Source of the DNA: Thuidium tamariscinum
Taxonomy: Eukaryota; Streptophyta; Bryopsida; Hypnales; Thuidiaceae
Length of the DNA stretch: 64,000 nucleotides
NCBI GenBank assembly: GCA_947034885.2
Contig: OX344753.2
Span: 7,998,001 to 8,062,000 of the forward strand
Reading direction: 5' to 3'
A program made the position numbers and the translations under genes. Below are positions 11,690-24,999 of the stretch, in pieces (positions within the stretch are counted from its first letter, which is position 1; the number at the start of each line of letters is the position of its first letter). The notes under the pieces were generated by a model. It saw nothing but the letters and a program-made list of their open reading frames with translations, made no database searches and had not been told where the DNA came from.

Positions 11690-14600
11690 ATGGCGGACGA
11701 CACCACCACGGCGCCCAATCCCCGGGGGCGCGCGCTGCGCCGCTTGGCCAGCAGCATTCTCCGTTACTGGCAGATCATCAGGTATACCACTCGCCCGATT
11801 TCTTTCTCTTACAGTCTGGATGCAATGTCGCCCATTTTGGTGATATATGAACGGGACAATTCTGATTTCTGGTTTTCTCTGTTGAACGGCAGTATAATCT
11901 GTTACGCTGCTGGTGTGATCACGGTGCTTCTTCTGCCGGTATTGTCGAAGCCAACGTACCTCTCGGAGAATGCGCTCATGCCAGGTTTCTCGAATAATCG
12001 ATGATTGTGTTTTTTCAATTAGGGGAGCTGCAATTGCTTCCCCCGAACCCTAATTCTCTCGATCCAATTAATTCGTATCAACGACTTTATTGTCTAACTA
12101 GGGTTTGGGGGAGTTACTGTGACTCCCTGTATTACGCAGAGGGTGTGAGAGTTTTGTTAAATGTATGTGGGCTGACGACGTGAACGCTGTGTGCGTTGGA
12201 TATGCAGGATCAGCGAACTCTGTTTTTGGCCACCAAAATGCAATGGATGCAAGAGTGATGACTGAGGAACTTCAGGATCTGGTGTCTGGAAGCACCGACG
12301 GATATATGTGAGTTCAAAGTGATTTGTTTGAAAGTTTGAATCTTTGATTTGTTTTACGGATTTTAAGTTGCAATTTGTGTAATTTAATAATTTTTCTCGC
12401 TAAGTTTTCACGAGGGAGCTTTCTTTCTGTTTGGGCTGTCAGTTAGTCGAGAGGAATTTCTTTGATCATTTTGTGAGTGTTTTTGTTTTTAGATTGACCG
12501 ATTACTATCTGCTACGTGTAGTTCTTTCTGAATCCGGCGTTGATGCAGGGCAGTTCGAAGCTGGGCAATCGATCGGATGGCAGCAATTGGTGCAGACGCA
12601 TATTTTCACACTTTTTCCTGTCCAGAAAAGCCTTTGGCATCTTTGCGTTTCTTTTCAAGCCCACAGCATGTGCCTCAAAGCTGGAATGCAACCACGGTAT
12701 ATACATACCCATTGGAAGTCATTAATATTTCCTGAGGATGGTATTGCATGGCAAATTTCTTAGATTTTTTTGACATAGACGATACTAATTGTGTCACTGG
12801 AAGCATTTTATCATATTTAGGACTGTTTTTCTTAAAAGATCGGTATAGATCTGTGGAGAGGTCTTTGGGTACAATTGTCAAATTTGTTTCAAGAGGTTGT
12901 AGACCACTGTATGCGATAGCAAACAGCCCTATTTCCGCATTCAAAGAACATAGACATTTAGACAAATCACGTTTACATCGTTTGCCAATTAGGCCAATTA
13001 AGTGTTCCTAGTAGTAACAGGGGTGAGTATTGGAGACTTGATCAGGCCCCTAGCAGCTTTAATATCCTCTACCTGAATCTTATGAGTTTATTCTACTGAT
13101 CGCTTTCCCATGATCTCGTTGCCATCAGTATGAGAGCCTGGGAGTAAATGTTGTCGGCATCATCAAAGCCCCGAGGTCTGAAGGAAACGAAGCAGTCGTG
13201 TTGGTGACTCCTTTCACAGTGGAAGGGGGAAGGCTTTCTTCTGCTAACAAGCTGACCTTGGGGTTTGGAATGGCAATGTTCCAACTCTACGGCAGTGCAA
13301 ATTGGTTGGCGAGAGATGTGATTTGGATCATGGCAGATGCCCGCTATGGTTCTCACAACGCAGTTGCTGCATGGCTTGAAGAATACCACGAGCCGAAGCT
13401 TCACTTGTTAAGCACAGAGGACGTTGCCCATCTATATCGAGAAATCGGGGATCTCTCTGAAGGGTTCAAGGATACATCGTTACTGGAATTCAAGCGTGCA
13501 GGCTTCATATCAGCCGGCTTAGTTTTCCATGTATCAGCAGGGTCCAGAGGACAGGTTGATTCTATCAAAGTCTCTGCAGAAGGACCTAATGGTCAGATGC
13601 CGAATTTAGACCTCATCAATGTCATAAATACCCTGGCTCAATGGAGGCGTCTGCACCTTCAGTTAGATAAAATTCGAGGCGTGCGTGATTCAGCTTTGCT
13701 CCATGGACTCGGACGCGTAATCGAGAATATAGGTCATTTTGCAGGGAAAGTGCACGGAGACTGGGGCTTTGTAATGAGTGCTTCCTCATATGTGGAAAGC
13801 ATGGCAACCCTCTGCGCTTCCTTTTTGAATCAGGTTAACTTGCTCACTAAATCCTTCGTCTCTGTTCAGCTGCAAGTTGATTGCTAGAACAGCCTCTTCT
13901 TTCTTCACAGGGTCATAATGTGAACCTGCGTCCGTGAGATTTTCCTAAACCCGTTTATCAAGAGGAAATCATTCATAAGATCGTTTGTTTGCCCTTGGCA
14001 CTTTTTTCAGGCAATCGGACGGTCAACCGGTGCGCATGGGGCCTTTAGGGATTATCAAATTGATGCCGTGACACTTAACATGTTTGCTGGTGGTGATTTG
14101 GAGAGTTCAAGCTACCAGATTGACTTATTTACTAGATACGGCAGGTCTGTTTATCAGTGCTCATGTTCTGGTCACTGAGTGAAGAGAGACTTCAGCATGC
14201 CTAGTGATCTGTTGTGACTTCACTGTCTATTCAAGTTTTGAGGTTTCGCTAATTCTTACTTTCTGTGCGTCAGGCTGGTGGAGGGAGTCATGCGATCAGT
14301 GAACAACTTACTTGAGAAATTCCATCAGTCCTTTTTCCTCTACCTTCTCTGTAGTCCGAGCAAGTTCGTGTCTGTGGGGTTATACGTGATTCCCCTCGGC
14401 CTTCTCCTTGTCACTCTCCCTCTTGGAGCTGCATCTCTCAACTCTGCGCTGGTTGCAGCAGACGAAGTCGGTGCAGGATCCAGGTCCTCACAAACCCGGA
14501 AACCGGGATCTTCTGAAGACAGAGTCCCAAAGGAATTGCCAGTAGGGATGCTGGACATCAAAATGACGAAGGAGAACGCTGGACGATGGCGACATGCCAT

Positions 14601-15186
14601 TATTGTTGTGAGTGCGGTGCAACTCTGGTCCTTTCTTGTTGCCCTTCTCCCACCAGCAGTGTCTTCTCTTGTGGATTTACTGCAGACGAGTTTAGCTCCC
14701 CCAACAAGTGAGCTCGCTTCCGCGAGCTTGAAAATGTCGTTGTGGACAGGCCTGGCTGTCCTCGGCCTCTTTGTGCTGTTGACGTCTCTTCCTGCTGCCA
14801 ACCCAGGCGATTGGATGGCTGTCAAAGCTTTGGTATTAGGACTCGCAACCATAGGTCTTGTTGTCATGTCTCAGGTTGATTTTGCTGTGTCTCTTATGGG
14901 AGCTCTCGTGCTTGTACCAACGTGCCTCTGCTCTTCCCCGTGGCCAAGATCACCACAAAAGATATTGGGCTATATTTTGGGGACATTCGTTACTGTTTTA
15001 GGGTCACCACCTGCTCTCTTTGCAGCTGCAATTCTATTGGGAAATGCCCATGGGCAAGTTATTAGTCTGGGTAGGCTCTGGCAATGGACAGAGTTGCTGT
15101 GGTCGGGGGGTAGTGCATTGTATATTTTTCTGGCAGTCGTGTACCTGCCCTCTTCGTACCTTTCGCTGCATGTTTTGTTCTCATAG
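11690..15186 (+). CDS. GPAA1: GPI transamidase component GAA1/GPAA1
   Basis: Seven exons: 11690-11781, 11893-11984, 12208-12307, 12549-12696, 13129-13833, 14011-14144, 14274-15186. All introns are GT-AG and the phases agree, giving about 727 residues, close to the usual family length. In the family GAA1 is an ER-membrane subunit of the complex that attaches GPI anchors to proteins. Visible features: one N-terminal membrane segment (about residues 31-50, ICYAAGVITVLLLPVLSK) followed by YLSENALMPG; a large lumenal region with GIIKAPRSEGNEAVVLVTPF and RDVIWIMADARYGS; the conserved GAHGAFRDYQIDAVTL; then about six membrane segments in exon 7 (from ATYR/LVEGV onward) ending SSYLSLHVLFS. The start is the first ATG in frame (MADDTTTAPN). 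It converges on ZFPL1, with a foldback transposon between them. Confidence 0.93.
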
Positions 15187-15486
15187 GCGAAGCTTCGGTC
15201 TGATTGCTAGACTTGGTACCGTCAAGTATCAACCATTGTAACATAAAAATCAACAGTGTCCGGTAAGGGCAAACATTATTTTTTGTATCAGGGCAATTTC
15301 TTTCGTGATGTTTTAGTGTTTCGGTGGAAGGTATTCTGTATGTCCCTGCAGTTAAATCTAGTTGTTCTATCCTACGATGGAGGGCTACCTCCTGCCCTAA
15401 CCCTTGAATTTCCTAGATGATGAGCTGGTCCCTGCTTGTCACATTCCTGAAGGCCTTCGGAATTTGGGATAGCAACGGCTCTCATA
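15187..15486 (+). other. Probable GPAA1 3' untranslated region
   Basis: This unique-looking sequence of moderate GC follows the GPAA1 stop and ends where the foldback element begins. No further exon is seen. Confidence 0.4.
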
Positions 15487-16254
15487 AGTACATGAACACT
15501 TCAAAAAATGCCATATCTAATTGTGGAATTAGATTTTTGCAGAATTTAAATCTTGGAAACATCTAATTAAAAATTAAACTTTAACTCTTACACTTGCTTC
15601 AAATGATTTTCCAAATTTTCTAAGACAATTTTTGAATTTTTATAATTTAATGAAACTAATTAGTGAAAAAAAAACCCTTTAAATACAAGAAAATATTTTT
15701 CAAGATTTTTTTGGAAGTGGAATGAGAATTCCTTTTAAAATTTTCAGGTGAGAATTCCTTGAACTTTAAAATTTTAATGAGTGAAATATAAATGACTAAA
15801 ATATGACTCCAAATTTTAACAATTCTTAGAAATCACTTCGAAAATCTCTAAAAGTTGGAAAAATTGGAAAAATGTATGAAATGTTTATATATATTTTTTC
15901 ATGACTCTTTTTTAGACTTTTGGAATGATTTTTAAGAATTGTAAAAATTTGGAATCATACTTTAGTCATTTATATTTCTCAATAAAAATTTTAAGTTTGA
16001 GGAATTCTTACCGAAAAAATCTAAAAAGAATTCTCATTCTACTTTCCAAAAAATCTTGAAGAAGATTTTCTTGTATTTAGAGTTTTTTTTCACTAATTAG
16101 TTTCATAAAATCATAAAAACTTCAAAAAATTGTCTTAAAATTTTTGGAAAATCATTTGAAGCAAGCACAAGACTTAAACTTCAACGTGTCCAAATTTCCT
16201 TGAAAAAATCTAATTCCTCAATAAGACATGACAATTTTTGGAGTGTTTGAGTAC
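15487..16254. mobile_element. ~770-bp foldback (hairpin) element
   Basis: The left arm starts AGTACATGAACACTTC and the right arm ends GAGTGTTTGAGTACT. The two arms stay inverted-complementary over almost the whole length (for example GAATTAGATTTTT against AAAAAATCTAATTC, and ATAAATGACTAAAATATGA against TCATACTTTAGTCATTTAT), with a centre near 15880. It lies between the convergent GPAA1 and ZFPL1 genes. No coding capacity; superfamily not assigned. Confidence 0.8.
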
Positions 16255-16698
16255 TAATGACTAATGAGAGTCATTGTATATCAATGCATAAAAACATGCG
16301 TATCATATTGCTTCAGTTTTTCCAGGAAACAATGCATCACATACAGGTGCTTGAGAGGTACCTAGTGGATAGCTCGTATACAATACGCATCATAAAGAGA
16401 ATCTTCATGATTCTTACGGTTACAATTATACTTGATGCATAAACTTCAATAATTCCAGAGACTGAATATTCTGTGACCATGGGAGATCTCCGAATTGAAA
16501 GGCTCTCTTTCTAAGAACCAGAATCGGTCAAATTCTACAGAAAACCTTACTTATTGCTAAAAGCATTATGCACCCTCATACGAGCTCTGCATCAGAGTTA
16601 AAACCCCAACACGAGCATACAAAGAAAAGTAGGTGAAAACTTGCAGAAGAGGCACATACTTCCAATCCCACCTCCCACCTCCAAAAGACACCTCTGTC

Positions 16699-16849
16699 AA
16701 CCCATTAAGGACCAGGTTGATGATTGCAAATGAATATCTGGCTGAAAATGACATGTTTCATTTCATCAGTAGCTGAAGTGACTACTAATGAAAATCTGTC
16801 ATTTTCAGCTAAAGTCATCAACTAGTCATCGACCTGGTCCTTAATGGGT
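16699..16849. repeat. ~150-bp hairpin in the presumed ZFPL1 3' UTR
   Basis: ACCCATTAAGGACCAGGT at the left pairs with ACCTGGTCCTTAATGGGT at the right, and an inner pair (GCTGAAAATGACA with TGTCATTTTCAGC) continues the fold. It could be a small MITE or a transcribed stem. It lies about 420 bp beyond the ZFPL1 stop codon. Confidence 0.7.
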
Positions 16850-17266
16850 CTAATTAAAAAGCCACGCATCGGTACTTCTAAAGTAATGCCGTTCTCATGA
16901 AGTGAGCGCCCCCACCGCACCCACACAATGGAAGAAAATATAAGCACATGTTGCAGCCCAGCTAAGGCACATAACATGGACACTCAACTCGCAACCTCAG
17001 CACACTACCAGCACAGCTTCGGCCTTCAAGGCATGTACGTACTCGCTTCTTCACTGCACGAAAGTGACAACTGCCAAGGTGAAGAAACTCTACATCTGCC
17101 AGGAATGCTACTCTACCACGAGTACTTACAGCTGCTTAAGGAATAAATGGTTGAAACTACTTGGGTGAATGCCAGAGGCCAGAAGACATCAAAATGTTCT
17201 CTGCAACGGTCATTCAATCAGCGCTACCTATTGCTCCAAAATGAATCGTTTGCGTTTGTACTAAGA

Positions 17267-20200
17267 TCACTGCTCATCCGATTCTCCTTCGTCCGAAAAG
17301 CCAGAGCCTTGTGCGAGCCGGTAGTAGAGTAGCAAAGCAGTGGCCATGCATGACCTGCTCAGGAAAAAAATACTACTCAGTAAGAAAGACGCGACTTCTG
17401 AGGATTCTCAAATCTGAGGTTCATATTAAATATCCTAAAAAACAGTGTCAAGGTAAGGTTTCCATGTTAAAAAAATTTGAAGCACATCAGCAACAACCAA
17501 AACCTCATCGTTATATCAGAAGACAATCAAACGAGGGACAAACTAATGCCATCAACACCTACTGCCAAACAGTAAAGCAGCATACTCAAGAAGATGACCC
17601 ACAGCGATCAACCAACTGGGCTGTCCCACAAAAGAAAAGACTCCACTGCCACTCACATGATGGCAAATAGAAGAATCAGTTTCCTGACATCCATCGACGA
17701 TGACCGATAACGACGACGCCGTCGATCGTCGATCACTTCTTCTCCATCATAACCATCTTGAACATCCTTCCGACTTACAGGCAATGCCGGCAGTGCACTC
17801 GAAACGAACGGCACGTATTTCAAAATTTGTCGATAAGAAGGACCTGCGTGCGCACCCACGAAGATAGGTTCAAAAAACATCGGGCCACTTCACAATCTGC
17901 TGAAGCTCAACAAACGACCAAAATTTCCAGTTCCGAACTATTAAATACATACAAAGAGCAGACATAGTTTTCGAAAATTCAAGGACCCACGCAGGCGTAC
18001 ATGAGTCACAAAATCCAGCATCAAAACATCACTTGCCTCTTCTCGAGTATTTGCGGTTGGTGCCATCTTCGTCGTTGCTGTCGTCCTGCTCCACGTAATT
18101 TCCAGAATGCGATCTATCTACACGAATGGCATGCTTGCGCGTGGTGGCTCCCGCTTGTGATGGCTGCTCACACCGAAAAACTGATCAAAAATCGAACCCT
18201 AAACCTGAGCTAATCAATTGCCAACTAAAAGCCTCAGCCAAATGCACAGAACAGTGGACACTTCCTCTTCTCCAAGTACATCAAGCAGCTGAACATAAGA
18301 GCTACAACCAAAATCATCACACGAAATGCCAAACTTACAGGCGTCGACACCGGCTTCGAAAAACGGGAATCAGGAGATATTATGTTGATATGTGTTGATC
18401 CTAAACTTGACCCAACGGCGCTCTTGCTCTTGGCCGCGCTCTCTTGCGCCATACCACTCCCGGTTGCCAGCGGACCTTCACCGCCGTTACCATTATAGCC
18501 CTCCACCGCACCACCACCACCACCACCACCAGTAGAAGAGTCTGCATCCACAGCTGCAGCGGTGCCAACTCCCTCACCCTCAGCTGCCCCAACAGTTGAT
18601 CCCGGCATTTCAGCTAGTGGAACAGACGAGAACGCCGGTGGAGCTTCTCTCGACTGAACAGCTGAATCGGCTCCAAGAAGCACTTTCGCTGCACTTACCT
18701 GCATCAACCCACCAATATCAGCTCAAGGCTCACCTTCATCACCTATTTCACTTCACATCGCACGTGCACCACTGCCTTCGCAGCGGCTGATAGTGGTGAA
18801 CGAGCCTATAGTGGAAGCAGACCGGCGTCATCGTGCAAAAATGACTAACAATATAGCTAGGCAGAGGACTCCAACCCAAAAGTGTATACAAACAATTACA
18901 TCTGCCATGCGCACCTGATTCACCACTTCCTTGATACTGCTGTACAGAGCTGACCCAGATTCTTTGAAGTACTTGTTTGGAGGCCATACCTACAACAATA
19001 GCAACGGGTAAAATTCAGGTCACACTTCCAAGTTTTAGACTCGACGCTCCCGAGCCAGGCAGGCGAGAGAGGAGTCCCAGTCTTCAAAACCGCCCTGAGA
19101 ACGAACATCTGCTTCTCAACCCCATCAATTCAATCAGGCCCTCACATGAAATCATAATAGTAACTAACAATGGATCTCCTCTCCTCAGGGTTAACCAAAC
19201 CACAAAATTGATTTCAGAGTCACTCACAGCTGTAGAGCATGCTGGACACACATAGCCAGCAGGGGCTGTGTGCGGTGGAAAGTTCTCCAAATGTGACTGC
19301 AGGCAGCTGCTATGAAGATTATCTACAACCCCGTAACATCTTCCGTCAGCCCCCAAACATCTCTTCCCAGAAAGAAACACCCAATCGACAAGTCCATCTT
19401 CCCATAAAAGTTCGCAGCTAATAAAAGACATCAGCTGAGAGACTGGATTTATAAGCACGGGATGTCAAAAAGTTCATTAGATGATGCAGATAAGATGGGC
19501 TGACATAGATGCAATACGAAAAACTCACGTAAACACCCAAGCCGCGTTGTACTGGTGTCTTCATCCTCTATAACAACCTGGCATGCAGCACACTTGGGCG
19601 GCCAATCATAGTCCCCATCGATCACCCAGTCTGAATATGTTCTCACCTGCACCGTGCACAATCCATACAGGTCAAACGACAGATGCCGAAAGATCAGCAT
19701 GCACAAACATAAAAGATCCCAGATGCCTCTGAGATGATCTTCCTGACAGACCACTCCTGCAGAATAACAGTTCGTCATAGGAAAACAACATGTCAACCGA
19801 AAGTCCAACTGCAAATATCCTACAAAACTAGATGGATGGCTTCTCACATCACACTGCACATTCCAAAAACAAACGGCGAAACGTATTCACATACCACGCA
19901 GAGTCGGTGCTCGGGGAAGCATACGCAATCGGCACATACTGGAGCCTTGTGCACAAAGCAGTATACCTTCGTAGCCTGCGTCATTCAAAAATTGATCAAC
20001 AGCTTAGCTTTGATTTTGTCGCTTATACAAGCTGTGGAGTGGCGGAAGAAAGAGAGAAATCATGAATGGAAAGAAAAGTTGAAGCTTCCTACGACGAAGT
20101 GGGCAATAAATCATTTCATTGTCGCCCTAATTTGGAAATTCTCGGTAGGGAGAAAGGTCGTGATGTAGGCGCCTTGCCATTGGTGAAGATGAATGCTAAT

Positions 20201-21095
20201 TAGGTTCTCATTTCCCCCATGGCAGGACTACGTTGCAGCTGTCACAACCAATCCATACGAACGATAGGAGATCACCCCAATCTACCGGAGTCACAATTGA
20301 TCCACCAGTACATCGTGAAGTCCAAATTTAAGTCTTCGCAATTAAATGCCCAGAAGAACAACTGCGATGAGCGGGATGAAGTCTGGTCGTCCATGCTGCT
20401 CCTCATGGCAATTTGAACACTCTGAACGTGGAACTGAAATAGCCAGAACGTCCAAGAGGTATACGACGATGTTCTCTCTGCGGTGCAGAACCTTGCTTAC
20501 GAACACTACTGCCCATGCACGGAAGTATCGAGAAGTTTAACTAGGGCTTTTTTTCGCACTAAAACTTCAAGATAATATCAGGAATCCAACTTAAATAGAT
20601 TTTTCAAAAAGAGATAGACCGATCCACCGCTTGCGTAAGTCATGAAATGACAGCCTGAAACAGGTCTCTAATTAGCCTTGCCAACTCGAAAACTATGAAG
20701 ATCTCCTTCTTGGGCACCAGAATTTCAATAATAGAATGCAACTATTTGATAATACAATGGATCCACGATGCTTGAAGAACAGTGACGTAAATCGAAGGCT
20801 CGTCAGGAAAAGATTCAGCACCTCTAGGAAGGAGGTACTAGTACACTGCTATCGTCCACGTGGCTGCTAAACAATCCCAAGATCCCAAGGTCCGGAGCAA
20901 GAGAATCCAAACAAAGAATGTGATCACCTTCCAAGTGGTCCCGCTCGATCCAAGAAGCTACACTCGATGCTGTAGTGGTGAAAACAGCTTACACCCTTCC
21001 TTCCCCTATTTCAAATCGCATCACAAATATCAAAGCAGAGTGTACAAAAATTAGGGTTCCGAAACACTCACTTTGCGGCATCTGCACACCACCAT
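17267..21095 (-). CDS. ZFPL1: Zinc-finger protein-like 1 (ZFPL1), Golgi membrane zinc-finger protein
   Basis: Nine exons on the minus strand: 21095-21072, 19975-19895, 19646-19529, 19322-19228, 18989-18915, 18698-18339, 18163-18037, 17843-17657, 17354-17267 (stop). The spliced frame is continuous for 384 residues. The N-terminus MVVCRCRK leads into a Cys/His cluster (C4, C6, C14, H17, C22, C25, C27, H31, C34), then a RING-like set: C54/C57, C73, H75, H78, C81 and C100/C103 in APAGYVCPACS. A Gly/Ser/Ala-rich linker with a run of seven glycines (exon 6) is followed by TNRKYSRRG and a single C-terminal membrane span (about 347-371, LLFAIMSCMATALLLYYRLA). In the family ZFPL1 is a cis-Golgi tail-anchored-like protein. 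Intron 7 starts with GC, not GT. Intron 1 is about 1.1 kb. Confidence 0.92.
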
Positions 21096-21679
21096 GTCCT
21101 CGGCTTCGCTCCAGATCTGAAGCTCTCACAGCAGTTGCACGATCAATCACCTCCGCTGCTCCGTCCACAAGAAATCGCTCCCCCAAAACCGTTCGCTCTA
21201 ATTCCAATTGCAACTTGCACTGTACTGCTACATCAAAATGAAAATCCTTCATCAATGCGAGGTGTTCTCAATGCGGACACTATCACGAAATCGACTCAGG
21301 TCCCAAACCCTAATCGATCCTCAGCAATAATGCCACTCGTTCAATCCAATCAGACGCTCGATCCAGCTCTCGGACACTCGATTCGGCCAATTTGACCGGG
21401 ATAGGGAGAAGGGGAAATTTATAATGCGAATAAAGTAGATTTTGACAGAGGGCTGGTGATGGCGTCCGGATTCAATCCTCGCTGCTGCAACGGGAAACCA
21501 AGTGGCGACAATGGTGAGAATACCAATTCCGCATGGGGAACGAGCGCCTCCTCTGGTCCCGTTCACACAGTTGCCAACAGAGTCGGGGGCAGGTTCTTCG
21601 AAGGAACTGTCCGCTCCCCGTATACCGGCTGGGGGCCGGCTTGTGCACCGGTTGCACCTTGTGACCTAAATGTTTACAC
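21096..21679. promoter_or_regulatory. Upstream region of ZFPL1
   Basis: GC-richer, unique-looking sequence upstream of the minus-strand ZFPL1 start. It holds overlapping short ORFs on both strands with no recognisable protein. The presumptive promoter ends at a MITE that begins at 21680. Confidence 0.35.
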
Positions 21680-22010
21680 TAAGGTAAGAGGTCCTATAAT
21701 GGACCATCTAAGGGCTGAAACAGAATTTCAGGGAGGTAAAACCTCTAGAAATATTTTTCAGTAAATTTTCCTTGAAAGACAAGTAGAATTGACATCTAAC
21801 CCAAGTCGTTTCATATTTTTCTGAGCTTTTTTGAATTAGTTATCAAATTTTGAAGTTGAAAGGCCATAGGGCTGTAAAATGGTGCCCTAGCTACAATATA
21901 CACTGTCAGTACACTGCTGAAGGCTATGAAAAAGCAACATGTACAACGACTGTACATTTAAGATAGGGCACCACTTTAGAACCCGTTCCATTTAAGAGCC
22001 TTCTACCTTA
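21680..22010. mobile_element. TA-flanked MITE, AAGGTAAGAGG subgroup, copy 2
   Basis: The left tip is TAAGGTAAGAGGTCC and the right tip is AAGAGCCTTCTACCTTA, giving a 331-bp element with TA at both ends. The left tip and the following ATGGACCATCTAA recur at 55724-55765. Another tip-like sequence (GCCTACCTTAG) follows at about 22028-22038. Confidence 0.7.
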
Positions 22011-22046
22011 GGCATATTTTGGCTTGCCTACCTTAGAGCAGTCCAC

Positions 22047-24343
22047 CAGGCTTGCAAAATGGATGACCTTTTCAACCTAGCTTTCAAAACCTACCCCACA
22101 TGACCCTAAGAGTGGATGATTTGTTTGTGACATCAACAATACCCAATAATGCTTCAATTCTTTTTTGAATTATTGTACATTTTTGCTTATATCTTTGTAC
22201 ATAATTATTCTTTACCTCAATTTATGAAATTGGTTATTAAAGAAGGTTGTCTTTTTAAGATTCAAGTATTTCATTAGATAAATGAGAAGTTAGTTGGACT
22301 AAACAATGCTTACAAGTCCTCTATTCATTATCCATAGTATGAACATTGGAGATTTAAGGGGGTAAGAATAAAAGACGAACTTGAAAATATGGTGTATTTA
22401 CAAGCTTATGGATAGCTTCCAAACCATCATGAGATAAAATGGAAAGATATATCTTTCTCTAATTTTGGAAATTTATTGACTTGAAAAGTTTTTAATGTCT
22501 AGTAGCACTTTCATGGTTGGAATTTTATATATTTTGGAAATATTTACAAAATTAAATTTGTAGATGGATGGCTTTTGGAAGGGAACTATTTAGACCACTT
22601 GTTGTTTGGAACTTGTAGCATTTGATTTAAGACAAGCTTCACATCGAATTTGCTATCAACTTTGATAATTTGCTATTAATGTTGATAGATTTGCAATAGA
22701 GGGTTTTTATTGTTTCTATTTTTAGCATGTTCTACATGTTTTTTTATCAACTACTTTCATTATATGACAAATTATGTAACATGTTGTTACCAAAACCTAA
22801 ATTAAATATTATTTATCAAAATATGATTATGGTTGTATAAGGCTAAGTATGAATTCAAAGGTTACTCTTGATTTATTGTACTTCTTGAACTCATAGTAAT
22901 AGATGTAGAATGATTCAAATTACACAAAAAAAATTAGCATGTATTATATAACACTAATGTCACTTGTTTTCCTAAGCACTTTAAAGATTTGCACCTTCAA
23001 CTTTCTATTTTTGCTTCAAAATCTGCAATTCATTAGACTCCTTAAGCTTGAAAATCAAAATGGTGCATCCAAAACAACCCATTACTTAAGCTTATTACAT
23101 TCTAGCATTCCTAATTATACTTTTACAAATTTAAAAAAACAAAAATTAAATATCATTTGGATTGAAGCATTATGCATGTTAATGGGATACAATTGTTGAT
23201 ATTTACAACAAAAATTCAAATATGTTTATCATAACTTCTAAATGCACAAAGGAATTACTTGCCTTGTTTATTTTTAAAATGAAATTGGCAAAGATAGGTA
23301 TTGGAGTGCCTACAACCAAAAATTCAAGCCTTAGGTTGGGTGACCTATTTGCTACAATTATTGTAAAAAAAATAACCAAAGGTTGTAGTTTTGATTATAT
23401 TTCTAGTCTAGAATGTAATTTGAGTTTTACTATTAAATACTACCAATGACAAATTGGTTGAAGATTTTATAATATTAAAATCTAAAATCTTGAAACCAAT
23501 TAATGCATATATTGAAAATTTAGGAATTTGTACAAATAGTAATAATTAAATGTTACCATTAGAGTAGAAAGTCTCAAAATTACATAAGTACTTCTTATAT
23601 TTCAATGTATCATTAGCACACAAGGATTCCAAAAAAATGGTAGAAAACATCTTTGGAAATAACTTTTTTTGCAAGATTGAAGATCATCATTCTTCCTCCA
23701 AATTTCCACTCTACCTTTCATCAAAGTGATTGCAACCAATCGTTCATCCAATTTGCTTTTCTAGTCTTCTAAAGGAGAAACACCCAATACCGCACCTATC
23801 CTTTGTGTTGGACCCTAGATTCATTCAAAACCATCCCTTGACTACAATTATTGTGTTCACCAAATGCTTGACTCTAATTCACTGACACATATTAAGAACA
23901 CATACCAAATACTAATTGGCTCACTACCAATTTTAGCAACATTCAGATTTGGGGGCATCTATTGACTAATAGTTTCAGTGGTCTAGGGAGCCAAAACTTT
24001 GAAAAATTATAGAAATTACATACAACATCCGAAAAATCAATTTCTTAAAAAATGTTTATATTTTCACTTGCTAATACTAGAAAAATATTATTTTTAGAAA
24101 AAATTACCTCCAACTATGCTGAATTCCTTATTTGGATGGTTTTGAGTGCTTCCACCATAAATTGAAAAAAACAGGAATCATTTCCTCTCTTCCACATACT
24201 CTCGGTAACCGGCTCGTCATTGCAGGGTTACGAATGGCATCTTCTCAACGCTCAAATCAGCAGCAACTGGTGCTGCACTGCTCCATAATTCAGTCATTGG
24301 AAATATTCAACAAAAATAACATATCTATACCTTAAGATAGGTA
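22047..24343. other. AT-rich intergenic DNA, no gene seen
   Basis: About 2.3 kb of strongly AT-rich sequence with no supportable exon. Two or three short ORFs (near 22940-23450) lack any recognisable motif and have the composition of random AT-rich DNA. Confidence 0.45.
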
Positions 24344-24999
24344 CACTAAAAAGGGTATTTAGTGTTGGCAACACTATTTGCAAACCATGACACTAAATAT
24401 CATTTACCCTACTAAAGTAAGTAACACTAAATGTAATTTCTAACACTAAAAGTACTCTATGGTAAATCTGAAATATGAAGAGGTTTACATTTAGTGTTAA
24501 AAGGTAAAAAGTGACATAAGAGTATTTTCAGTTGGTTTATAAGACTGCAAGTTCCCAAACGCTAGGAATGCATTGGGAACTCTGGGAACGTAGTGCTGAT
24601 GTGGTCGAGCGACTGCCACGTCAGAAAATATTAATTAATTTAATTGATTGATTGATATATTAATATTTTAAAAATATTTTCTTGAAAAAAAAATATTTTA
24701 AAATCATTTTCTTTATTTTTTAAACATTCTAAAAAAATTTAATTTTTAAAATTTAATTTTTTATCAAAATTCAAAAATTCAGACCAACAGGGGGCTGGTC
24801 TGCAGCAATGGGAACAGTTTCTAGAAACACCCCTGAAACAGTCTTCTTCAGGGCCAGAAATCCTCTTATGAGACAACACAAAGGTAGCGCAATGAAGTTT
24901 AGCACTACACTAATTATCCTAAAATTGACATTTAGTGTAGGGTCAAGTAGGGTGGTAATTACACTAAATGTAATGCAACACTAAATACCCTTTTTAGTG
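24344..24999. mobile_element. Non-autonomous element with CACTA-like ends
   Basis: It begins CACTAAAAAGGGTATTTAG and ends CTAAATACCCTTTTTAGTG. These ends are perfect inverted repeats of over 20 bp including adjoining bases. Short motifs ACACTAAAT / ATTTAGTGT recur at least seven times near both ends, like the subterminal repeats of CACTA (En/Spm) elements. The flanks share only TA, not the usual 3 bp, so a TA-duplicating superfamily cannot be excluded. About 656 bp, no coding capacity. Confidence 0.75.

Noticed and set aside
11598..12004. ORFs extending through GPAA1 exon 1 into its first intron
   Set aside because: Splicing at 11781/11893 restores the conserved membrane segment and YLSENALMPG; the longer unspliced frames do not.
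14340..14867. 175-codon minus-strand ORF inside GPAA1 exon 7
   Set aside because: It overlaps the conserved membrane segments of GPAA1 on the other strand and shows no motif of its own.
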